DNA of 6,688 bases from Deltaproteobacteria bacterium. GTDB lineage: Bacteria > Desulfobacterota_B > Binatia > Bin18. Location: the NCBI GenBank assembly GCA_012271025.1, contig JAAXHF010000071.1, forward strand, positions 1 to 6,688, in the 5' to 3' direction. Of this stretch, positions 1 to 5,815 are shown piece after piece (the stretch's first letter is position 1; the number at the start of each line of letters is the position of its first letter). The translations under genes were made by a program, and so were the position numbers. The notes beneath the pieces were generated by a model. The model was not told where the DNA came from. It saw only the letters and a program-made list of their open reading frames with translations, and ran no database searches.

Positions 1-1092
1 GAGGCGGTTAATTTCATGGCTACCCACGGGCGAGGTCTGGTGTGTCTGGCCCTGACCGAAGAAAAGATCCGCCAACTCGGCATCCCGATGCTCGGCTCGG
101 GACCGGCGCTGAACCACCAGCGCCTGTTTGGTGCCTCTATCGAAGCCCGTAAAGGCGTCACCACCGGGATCTCCGCCTATGATCGCGCGGTCACGATTAC
201 CACCGCGATAAAACCCAAGGCCGGTCCTGACGACATTGTCATGCCCGGCCACGTCCATCCCCTGCTGGCTCGCCGCGGCGGGGTGCTGGCCCGCCCCGGT
301 CTGTCCGAAGGAGCGGTCGATTTGACCCGCCTGAGCCGTTTAGCCCCGGCCGCAACCCTGTGTACGATTCTGGGCGAAGATGGCGACCTGGCCAGCGAGA
401 CCGATCTCGAAGCCCTGGCCGATCAATACCAGCTCAAGATCGTCTGCCTGTCCAACCTGATGGCCTATCGCCTGCGGACCGAGTCGCTCGTTCACCGGGT
501 CGCCGAGGCGGATGTCACCAGTCCATTCGGCGGGAAGTTTCATGCCATTGCCTACCGGACCGATATTGACGCGCATGAACATATCGCCCTGGTCAAAGGG
601 AAAATTCATCCGCGCGACCTCGTCTCGGTCCGGGTTCACTCCCAGTGCCTGACCGGTGACGTGTTTGGTTCGGAGCGGTGCGACTGCGGCGAGCAGCTGC
701 GCCAAGCCATGACCGATATTGCCAAAGAGGGTAAAGGCGTTATCCTGTACCTGCACCAAGAGGGCCGGGGCATTGGTCTGGCCAATAAAATCCGGGCCTA
801 CGCGCTCCAAGACCAGGGCTTTGATACGGTCGAGGCCAACCTTCACCTCGGGTTTGAAGAAGACTTGCGCGACTATGGGATCGGAGCCCAGATCCTGCAC
901 GACCTGCATATTTCGGAGGTGCGTCTGTTGACCAACAACCCGCAAAAAATCAGCGGTCTGGAGGGCTACGGGATCAAGGTGGCAGAACGGCGGGCGATTG
1001 AAACCCCACCGCACGAGGGCAATATTCGTTACCTGCGGGTCAAGAAAGAAAAACTGGGCCATCTGTTCAGCGAACTCAAACCCCTGCTGTAA
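1..1092 (+). CDS. ribBA: RibBA: DHBP synthase-like domain fused to GTP cyclohydrolase II (5' partial)
   Basis: Riboflavin-biosynthesis fusion protein. The reading frame is open from base 1 and reads EAVNF before the first ATG at 16. That matches the inside of RibB (NFMATHGRG), so the ATG at 16 is not the start; roughly 40-45 N-terminal residues lie outside the window, including the acidic DDEDRENEGD active-site loop. The RibB-like half runs to about 510. The GTP cyclohydrolase II half (about 520-1092) keeps the zinc cysteines in SQCLTGDVFGSERCDCG (codons at 646, 679, 685), the YLHQEGRGIGL motif, DLRDYGIGAQIL with its conserved Arg, LLTNNPQK and the C-terminal KLGHLF. It should therefore convert GTP to diaminoribosylamino-pyrimidinone phosphate in the cytoplasm. 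The RibB half is odd: the usual GHTEA reads GLSEG, CEIMN reads CTILG and RPGH reads MPGH, so DHBP synthase activity is doubtful. It is followed 19 nt later by ribH. Any FMN riboswitch would be upstream of the window. Confidence 0.95.
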   Translation, partial: EAVNFMATHGRGLVCLALTEEKIRQLGIPMLGSGPALNHQRLFGASIEARKGVTTGISAYDRAVTITTAIKPKAGPDDIVMPGHVHPLLARRGGVLARPGLSEGAVDLTRLSRLAPAATLCTILGEDGDLASETDLEALADQYQLKIVCLSNLMAYRLRTESLVHRVAEADVTSPFGGKFHAIAYRTDIDAHEHIALVKGKIHPRDLVSVRVHSQCLTGDVFGSERCDCGEQLRQAMTDIAKEGKGVILYLHQEGRGIGLANKIRAYALQDQGFDTVEANLHLGFEEDLRDYGIGAQILHDLHISEVRLLTNNPQKISGLEGYGIKVAERRAIETPPHEGNIRYLRVKKEKLGHLFSELKPLL

Positions 1093-1111
1093 CCCGAAAG
1101 AGTAGGCGAGT

Positions 1112-1579
1112 ATGGTACGCATTATCCAGGGTAACATGGACGCCAGCGGCCAGCGTTACGGCTTGGTTGTGTCGCAGTTCAACAGTCTGGTGACTGAGCG
1201 GCTCCAATCCGGGGCGCTCGATACCCTGTGCCGACACGGCGTCAGCCCCGAGACGATTGATGTCGTGCTCGTACCCGGCGCCTACGATATCCCCCTGTTT
1301 GCCAAGAAGCTGGCCGCCAGCGGTCGCTATGACGCGCTCATCTGTCTGGGCGCCGTCATCAAGGGCGAGACGCCGCATTTCGATTATATCGCCGCAGCCA
1401 TGACCCAGGGGATTAAGGAAATCATGCTCACCCACGGACTGCCGATCACCTTTGGGGTGCTGACGACCGACTCCGTCGAGCAAGCCCTCGACCGGGCCGG
1501 CGCCAAACTGGGCAATAAAGGCGCCGAGGCCGCGACCGCAGCAATCGAGATGGTGAATACCTTAAAAGAACTGGGCTGA
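1112..1579 (+). CDS. ribH: 6,7-dimethyl-8-ribityllumazine synthase
   Basis: Lumazine synthase, the penultimate step of riboflavin synthesis. It condenses the ribitylamino-pyrimidinedione with dihydroxybutanone phosphate, and the family normally assembles as pentamers or 60-mer shells in the cytoplasm. The product has 155 residues, the usual length. Visible family features are F23-N24 (substrate stacking), VPGAYDIP at 54-61, GAVIKGETPHFDYI at 80-93 with the catalytic His89, FGVLTT at 114-119, Arg128 in DRAG, and Lys132 in GAKLGNKG for phosphate binding. One departure is Asp59 where most members have Glu (GAYE or GAFE). The ATG at 1112 is the only sensible start: the conserved GLVVSQFN block begins 17 residues in, and a weak purine-rich stretch (GAAAGAG) precedes it. 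Tight spacing to ribBA and nusB suggests co-transcription. Confidence 0.96.
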   Translation: MVRIIQGNMDASGQRYGLVVSQFNSLVTERLQSGALDTLCRHGVSPETIDVVLVPGAYDIPLFAKKLAASGRYDALICLGAVIKGETPHFDYIAAAMTQGIKEIMLTHGLPITFGVLTTDSVEQALDRAGAKLGNKGAEAATAAIEMVNTLKELG

Positions 1580-1598
1580 GTCGCCCGTCCACACCCCG

Positions 1599-2069
1599 AT
1601 GCCATCCCACCCCCCACACGGCTCCCGACGGCAGGGCCGAGAGTTCGCCCTGCAAGTCCTGTATCAGCTTGAGATGACCGGGGCCGAGCCGCGCCGGGCC
1701 CTGGCCATGTTCTGGCAAAACTTCGCACCCGGAGCGCGCACGCGGGAGTTTACGACCGAGTTGGTGGAAGGAGCGTGGCGGGAACGCGAGCGCCTGGACG
1801 GGCTGATCGCCGAGGCAGCGGAACACTGGCGGCTGGGGCGGTTGCCCAAGGTTGACTGGAACTTGCTGCGCCTGGGTGCGTATGAGTTGCTGTGCTATCC
1901 CGAGCTGTCGGCCGGGGTGACGATTAACGAGGCGATTGAAATTGCGCGCCGCTATTGCAGCGACGAGGCGCCGACCTTCATCAACGGCGTGCTGGATCGG
2001 ATCGCCACGCTGGTAGGGAAGAAAGCAGACCGTCATGAGTCAAAGCAACCCTCAGACCGATCAAAGTAA
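1599..2069 (+). CDS. nusB: Transcription antitermination factor NusB
   Basis: NusB binds boxA RNA together with ribosomal protein S10 (NusE) and supports antitermination of rRNA operons. The 156-residue protein is all-helical in family terms. The N-terminal signature [17 protein letters not shown] is at 9-25, followed by [12 protein letters not shown] and the C-terminal block [12 protein letters not shown]...[13 protein letters not shown]. The ATG at 1599 leaves a short eight-residue leader before the signature; no other ATG, GTG or TTG lies between it and the core. No Shine-Dalgarno sequence is evident before it (CGTCCACACCCCG), so translation may rely on coupling from ribH, whose stop is 19 nt upstream. 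The final residues (about [11 protein letters not shown]) form a charged tail beyond the fold, encoded in the region overlapping leuS. The ribH-nusB neighbourhood is common in bacteria. Confidence 0.95.
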   Translation: MPSHPPHGSRRQGREFALQVLYQLEMTGAEPRRALAMFWQNFAPGARTREFTTELVEGAWRERERLDGLIAEAAEHWRLGRLPKVDWNLLRLGAYELLCYPELSAGVTINEAIEIARRYCSDEAPTFINGVLDRIATLVGKKADRHESKQPSDRSK

Positions 2070-4740
2070 GGGCGGCCGAGCCCGCTATCGGCCCGAAGAG
2101 ATCGAGCCAAAGTGGCAACGCTTCTGGCTCGACAACAAGACGTTCCGGGCCGACATCGACCCCGACAAGCCCAAGTACTACATCATGGACATGTTTCCCT
2201 ACCCCAGCGGCTCGGGGCTGCATGTCGGCCACCCGGAGGGCTACACGGCGACCGATATTCTGGCCCGCTACAAGCGGATGCGCGGCTTTAACGTCTTGCA
2301 TCCGATGGGCTGGGACGCGTTCGGGCTGCCCGCCGAACAGTACGCTATTGAAACCGGAACCCATCCACGAGAGACCACCCAGCGCAATATTGAGACCTTC
2401 CGGCGTCAGATTCAGGCTCTCGGCTTCTCGTATGACTGGGACCGTGAGATAGCGACCTGCGATCCGGACTACTACCGCTGGACTCAGTGGATCTTTCTCA
2501 AGCTGTACGAACGTGGTCTGGCCTATATCGCCGAAGTGCCCGTCAACTGGTGCCCCGCACTGGGGACGGTGCTGGCCAATGAAGAAGTCGTGGACGGCAA
2601 GAGCGAGCGGGGCGGACACGAGGTGATCCGGCGTCCGATGCGGCAGTGGATGTTGCGCATCACCGCCTATGCCGAGCGCCTGTTGGCCGGCCTGGACCAG
2701 CTCGACTGGCCGGACAACGTCAAAGAAATGCAGCGGAACTGGATCGGCCGGAGTGAGGGCGCCCGTATCCGCTTCGAGCTGTGCCGACCGGACGGGACGC
2801 CGCGCACCGACCTGCCGGCCGGACAGGACGCATTTTTTGACGTCTTTACCACCCGGCCAGACACTTTGTTTGGCGCGACCTACTGTGTCCTGGCGCCGGA
2901 ACACCCGCTGGTTGAGGCCAGCACGACACCCGACCGACGCGCTGCGGTCGAGGCCTACCGGCGCGAGGCGGCCCGCAAATCAGACCTCGCCCGGACCGAT
3001 CTGGTCAAGGAAAAAACGGGCGTTGCCACCGGCGCCTATGCGCGCAATCCGGTCAACGGCCAGGCCATTCCGATCTGGATCGCCGACTATGTGCTGATGA
3101 GCTATGGGACCGGGGCCATCATGGCGGTTCCGGGCGGCGACCAGCGCGACTGGGAGTTCGCCAGGCGGTTCGATATCCCGATTATTGAGGTCGTCCAGGG
3201 CGGCGACATGGACACCGAGGCGTATGTCGGAGACGGCCCGCACGTCAACTCGGGCTTTCTTGACGGCCTGCACATTGCCGACGCCAAGACCAGGATGACC
3301 GCCTGGCTGGAGCAGCACGGCCACGGCGCAGGAACGGTGACGTATAAACTGCGTGACTGGCTGTTCAGCCGCCAGCGCTACTGGGGCGAGCCGTTTCCGA
3401 TCCTGCATGTCGATAATGAGCCCACGCCGCTCGCCCCCCAGGATTTGCCGGTGTTGTTGCCCGAGGTGGAAAGTTTTCGGCCCACCGGTACCGGCGAGCC
3501 GCCGCTGGCGGCAGCCCGCCAGTGGGTCGAAACCCAGGACCCCGCCAGCGGCAAACCCGCCCTGCGGGAGACCAACACCATGCCCCAATGGGCGGGCAGC
3601 TGTTGGTATTATCTGCGCTATCTTGACCCGCAGAATGCCGACCGCCCGTGCGATCCGGAAAAAGAGCGCTACTGGATGCCGGTTGACCTGTATGTCGGAG
3701 GTGTCGAGCACGCGGTGCTGCACCTGCTGTACGCCCGATTCTGGCATCACGTTTTATACGACTGTGGCGTAGTCTCCACCCCCGAGCCCTTCCAGCGCCT
3801 GGTCAATCAGGGCATGATTCTGGGCTTCAGCTACCGCTATTACGAGGATGGCGACGGAAAACACTACAGCTACCGGGAGGTCCACAAGCTCGACGCGAAC
3901 GGGGAAGAGACCTATGGCCTGAGTGCAAATCCAGACATCGGCGTGTCGGTCAAGTATGTGCCGGTCAATGACGTGGTCTGGCGCGAGGAAACCCCGTATC
4001 ATCCCCACGACCAGCGTATCGAGCTTGAGCCCCAAACGGACAAAATGTCAAAGTCGCGGGGCAATGTCGTCAATCCCGACGACGTGATTGCCGAGTATGG
4101 GGCGGATGCCCTGCGCTGCTACGAGATGTTCATGGGCCCCCTGGAGCAGGTCAAACCGTGGAATACCCGCTCAGTCGCCGGAGTCTCGCGTTTCCTGGGT
4201 CGGAGCTGGTCTTTGCTGATTGACGAGGCCGGAGCGCTGCGGCCCCAGATCGTGGACCGACCGCTTGACCCGCAGGCGAACCTGACCCGTTTGCTTCACA
4301 AAACGATCCAAAAAGTAACGGAAGATATCGAGGGCCTGCGCTTTCATACGGCGCTCAGCACGCTGATGGTCCTGGTCAACGAGGCCCACAAGGCCGAGCA
4401 ACTGCCCCGACCCCTCGCCGAGCAGCTGGTCTTGCTGCTGTCGCCGTTTGCCCCTCACCTGGCCGAGGAACTCTGGCAGCGGCTCGGCCACAGCGACAGC
4501 CTAGCCTATGTCGGCTGGCCGGACTACGACCCGGCCCTGCTCCGTGAGGACACTCGGACGATTCCCGTCCAGATTAACGGCAAGCTGCGGGCAAAAATTG
4601 ATATCCCGGCTGACGCCGATCAGGCCACCCTGCTGGCCAGAGCGCGGGAACACGAGAAGGTCCAGGAGTATCTTGCCGGCAAAACCCTCCGTCGTGAGAT
4701 CGTTGTCCCCGGACGGATGGTCAATTTCGTGGTGTCATAA
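2035..4740 (+). CDS. leuS: Leucyl-tRNA synthetase
   Basis: Class I aminoacyl-tRNA synthetase that charges tRNA-Leu in the cytoplasm. It is 901 residues long, somewhat above the E. coli length of about 860. In order: [12 protein letters not shown] with HVGH (the HIGH motif) at 63-66; a connective region with [24 protein letters not shown] and [12 protein letters not shown]; the CP1 editing domain with TTRPDT at 272-277 and [13 protein letters not shown] around 364-376; [11 protein letters not shown]; an enlarged leucine-specific insert at about 597-668; DKMSKSRGN with KMSKS at 670-674; then the anticodon-binding and C-terminal tRNA-binding domains, ending [11 protein letters not shown]. The ZN1 region has only Cys173, so no zinc site is expected. 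The canonical HD of the editing motif reads GD (Gly368), while Asp369 and Asp372 remain. The ATG at 2035 is the only start before the conserved [11 protein letters not shown] and overlaps the end of nusB by 35 nt. Confidence 0.97.
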   Translation: MSQSNPQTDQSKGGRARYRPEEIEPKWQRFWLDNKTFRADIDPDKPKYYIMDMFPYPSGSGLHVGHPEGYTATDILARYKRMRGFNVLHPMGWDAFGLPAEQYAIETGTHPRETTQRNIETFRRQIQALGFSYDWDREIATCDPDYYRWTQWIFLKLYERGLAYIAEVPVNWCPALGTVLANEEVVDGKSERGGHEVIRRPMRQWMLRITAYAERLLAGLDQLDWPDNVKEMQRNWIGRSEGARIRFELCRPDGTPRTDLPAGQDAFFDVFTTRPDTLFGATYCVLAPEHPLVEASTTPDRRAAVEAYRREAARKSDLARTDLVKEKTGVATGAYARNPVNGQAIPIWIADYVLMSYGTGAIMAVPGGDQRDWEFARRFDIPIIEVVQGGDMDTEAYVGDGPHVNSGFLDGLHIADAKTRMTAWLEQHGHGAGTVTYKLRDWLFSRQRYWGEPFPILHVDNEPTPLAPQDLPVLLPEVESFRPTGTGEPPLAAARQWVETQDPASGKPALRETNTMPQWAGSCWYYLRYLDPQNADRPCDPEKERYWMPVDLYVGGVEHAVLHLLYARFWHHVLYDCGVVSTPEPFQRLVNQGMILGFSYRYYEDGDGKHYSYREVHKLDANGEETYGLSANPDIGVSVKYVPVNDVVWREETPYHPHDQRIELEPQTDKMSKSRGNVVNPDDVIAEYGADALRCYEMFMGPLEQVKPWNTRSVAGVSRFLGRSWSLLIDEAGALRPQIVDRPLDPQANLTRLLHKTIQKVTEDIEGLRFHTALSTLMVLVNEAHKAEQLPRPLAEQLVLLLSPFAPHLAEELWQRLGHSDSLAYVGWPDYDPALLREDTRTIPVQINGKLRAKIDIPADADQATLLARAREHEKVQEYLAGKTLRREIVVPGRMVNFVVS

Positions 4741-4768
4741 AGTGAAGTCCACGGATGACACTCGGCGC

Positions 4769-5347
4769 ATGAGCCGGCCTGTAGCCTGGCTCGTCATCGT
4801 CAGTCTGCTGGGGCTGGCCGGTTGCGGGTATCGCCTGGCGGGCGTTCCCAGCCTGCCCCAGGCGGTGACCACGATCAGCTTTGCCGAGTTTGACAATCAC
4901 ACTCCGGAAGCCGGGGTCGAGAAAGAATTGCGCTGGGCCTTTGAGAGGGAATTTCGCATCTACGGCGGGCTGCGAGTGTCCGACCGCGGCGAGGGTATTC
5001 TGCACGTCAGCCTGAACGAGATTTCTTTTCGACCGCAGACCTTTGATCGCCGCGACCAGGTCTTGGAGTACCAGGCGGCCCTGAGCTTTGACATGCGGCT
5101 CACCCACCGGGATAGCGGCGAGGTCTTGTGGCAGGCGGAGAATATTCGGGTGGTCGAAGACAGCAGCGCGGTGCCCCAGGTGGCGGTGACGACAAGCCCG
5201 GATTTTCTGCGGGGGACGCTCGACCCCCGGGATCTGTCGGGCTTCACCGACATCCAGTTTTCGGAAACCCAACGCCGGCTGTCCTTGGAGCGTCTTCTCA
5301 GAGAAGCCGCCCAGGAGGCGTATTTTCGTTTGGGAGACAGTTTTTAG
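4769..5347 (+). CDS. lptE: LPS-assembly lipoprotein LptE
   Basis: Predicted outer-membrane lipoprotein of 192 residues. In the known system LptE sits as a plug inside the LptD barrel and helps insert lipopolysaccharide into the outer leaflet. The N-terminus is a typical type II signal peptide: a short basic start (MSRP), a hydrophobic stretch, then lipobox LAGC with the lipidated Cys19, followed directly by GYRLAG, as is usual for LptE. The body has ISFAEFDNHTPEAGVEKELRWAFEREF, the strand-rich ILHVSLNEISF section and a C-terminal amphipathic helix RRLSLERLLREAAQEAYFRL. The ATG at 4769 is preferred because it gives a clean signal peptide; an in-frame GTG at 4742 would add nine residues (MKSTDDTRR) to the n-region. 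There is no clear Shine-Dalgarno. It follows leuS by 28 nt, the same leuS-lptE pairing as in E. coli, which supports the assignment. holA, which often comes next, is absent. Confidence 0.85.
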   Translation: MSRPVAWLVIVSLLGLAGCGYRLAGVPSLPQAVTTISFAEFDNHTPEAGVEKELRWAFEREFRIYGGLRVSDRGEGILHVSLNEISFRPQTFDRRDQVLEYQAALSFDMRLTHRDSGEVLWQAENIRVVEDSSAVPQVAVTTSPDFLRGTLDPRDLSGFTDIQFSETQRRLSLERLLREAAQEAYFRLGDSF

Positions 5348-5355
5348 GCGAGACG

Positions 5356-5384
5356 CGCGCCTCGTCTATGACTCGGGAGGCGCG
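5356..5384. terminator. Inverted repeat at the lptE/rpsT convergent junction, possible terminator
   Basis: CGCGCCTC (5356-5363) and GAGGCGCG (5377-5384) form a perfect 8-bp GC-rich stem with a 13-nt loop, just after the lptE stop. Two competing shorter stems overlap it: AGACG/CGTCT (5351-5355 with 5363-5367) and CGGGAG/CTCCCG (5374-5379 with 5395-5400). No T-run follows on either strand, so this is not a textbook intrinsic terminator. Its place between two convergent genes is the main argument for a role in termination or in 3'-end protection. Confidence 0.35.
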
Positions 5385-5446
5385 TGGCGGCGGACTCCCG
5401 CAAAGGGTGAACGATAGCCTCTTCCTGACGCGGTGGTCATCATCGT

Positions 5447-5698
5447 TTAGCTTCGGACCATTTTCGACAGCCGGGCAATCCGCCGGGCGGCGGTATTGGG
5501 GTGCAGAATTCCCTTTCTGCCCGCTTTATGAAGCGCGCTCATCGCGTCGCGCAGCTGAGTGTCAACCGCACCCGGATCGTCGGCTTCAAGGGCGCTCGTG
5601 ACTCTCTTCATGACGGTCTTGACCCGTGATTTGGCGGCGTGATTCCGAATACGGCGGGCTTCACTCTGGATAAATCGTTTTTTCTCGGCAAAAGGCAC
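5447..5698 (-). CDS. rpsT: 30S ribosomal protein S20
   Basis: Small basic 16S rRNA-binding protein of the 30S body, 83 residues here, in line with the usual 85-90. The sequence shows the S20 layout: AEKKRFIQSEARRIRNHAAKSRVKT near the N-terminus, a middle helix, and the C-terminal HKAGRKGILHPNTAARRIARLSKMV, which matches the family block (KGVIHKNTAARKKSRL). The start is GTG at 5698 (minus strand), preceded by AAAGGAGA with 8 nt between AGGAG and GTG. This gives MPFAEKKRFIQS, which aligns with the start of other S20 proteins. An ATG 42 nt further upstream at 5740 would add 14 unrelated residues, run through the Shine-Dalgarno and overlap the likely promoter, so it is rejected. The gene is transcribed alone, convergent to lptE and divergent from murJ. 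E. coli rpsT also uses a weak (UUG) start linked to autoregulation; a similar effect here is only an inference. Confidence 0.95.
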   Translation of the reverse strand: MPFAEKKRFIQSEARRIRNHAAKSRVKTVMKRVTSALEADDPGAVDTQLRDAMSALHKAGRKGILHPNTAARRIARLSKMVRS

Positions 5699-5705
5699 AG
5701 GACGC

Positions 5706-5713
5706 TCTCCTTT
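5706..5713 (-). promoter_or_regulatory. Shine-Dalgarno site that fixes the rpsT GTG start
   Basis: On the minus strand the bases read AAAGGAGA, the best ribosome-binding sequence in the window. Eight nucleotides separate its AGGAG core from the GTG at 5698. This decides the rpsT start in favour of GTG over the more distant ATG at 5740. Confidence 0.85.
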
Positions 5714-5740
5714 CCGTATGCAGCGGGCACTTCCTATCAT
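5711..5740 (+). promoter_or_regulatory. Weak candidate promoter for murJ
   Basis: TATCAT at 5735-5740 matches five of six bases of the -10 consensus. The only -35 candidate at suitable spacing is TTTCCG at 5711-5716 (18-nt spacer, about three of six). It lies back-to-back with the rpsT -10 candidate on the other strand. If used, the murJ leader would be about 70 nt. murJ needs a start signal here because its neighbour rpsT runs the other way, but this particular site is tentative. Confidence 0.22.
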
Positions 5741-5765
5741 GGACTACGCCGGCGAGCAATGTCAG
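5736..5765 (-). promoter_or_regulatory. Candidate sigma70-type promoter for rpsT
   Basis: On the minus strand CTGACA (5765-5760, five of six to TTGACA) is followed after 18 nt by CATGAT (5741-5736, four of six to TATAAT). Transcription would begin near 5729, leaving a leader of about 30 nt with the strong Shine-Dalgarno. The position is right for rpsT, but the match is moderate and was made by eye. Confidence 0.35.
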
Positions 5766-5805
5766 CCGCACGCTGAGGGCCGTCCACGCCGCAGCCGGCC
5801 CGCCC

Positions 5806-5810
5806 AGAGG
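5806..5810 (+). promoter_or_regulatory. Likely ribosome-binding site for murJ
   Basis: AGAGG at 5806-5810 lies 5 nt before the GTG at 5816 and supports that codon over the adjacent GTGs at 5810 and 5813. A second, stronger purine block (GAGGAG, 5822-5827) sits inside the proposed coding start and has only an ATA at 5834 at suitable distance. Confidence 0.45.
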
Positions 5811-5815
5811 TGGTG

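Noticed and set aside
16..18. ATG at 16 as the ribBA start
   Set aside because: The frame is open to base 1 and the preceding residues EAVNF match the interior of RibB proteins, so this Met is internal.
340..1137. Long minus-strand frame (265 codons) opposite ribBA
   Set aside because: It lies wholly antisense to a well-conserved gene, shows no family resemblance, and such open frames are expected in GC-rich coding DNA.
1981..2904. Minus-strand frame of 307 codons opposite nusB/leuS
   Set aside because: Antisense shadow of conserved leuS codons; no recognisable domain or ribosome-binding site.
2980..3750. Minus-strand frame of 256 codons opposite leuS
   Set aside because: Antisense shadow; composition follows the reverse of LeuRS codons and no domain is recognisable.
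4508..5347. lptE extended upstream to an ATG at 4508
   Set aside because: That start lies deep inside leuS and would bury the lipoprotein signal peptide; the ATG at 4769 gives a clean signal peptide and lipobox.
5128..5601. Plus-strand frame of 157 codons spanning the end of lptE, the junction and antisense rpsT
   Set aside because: It crosses two confirmed genes in the wrong frame or strand and resembles no family I know.
5699..5740. N-terminal extension of S20 from the ATG at 5740
   Set aside because: The extra 14 residues do not match S20 proteins and the stretch contains the Shine-Dalgarno for the GTG start.
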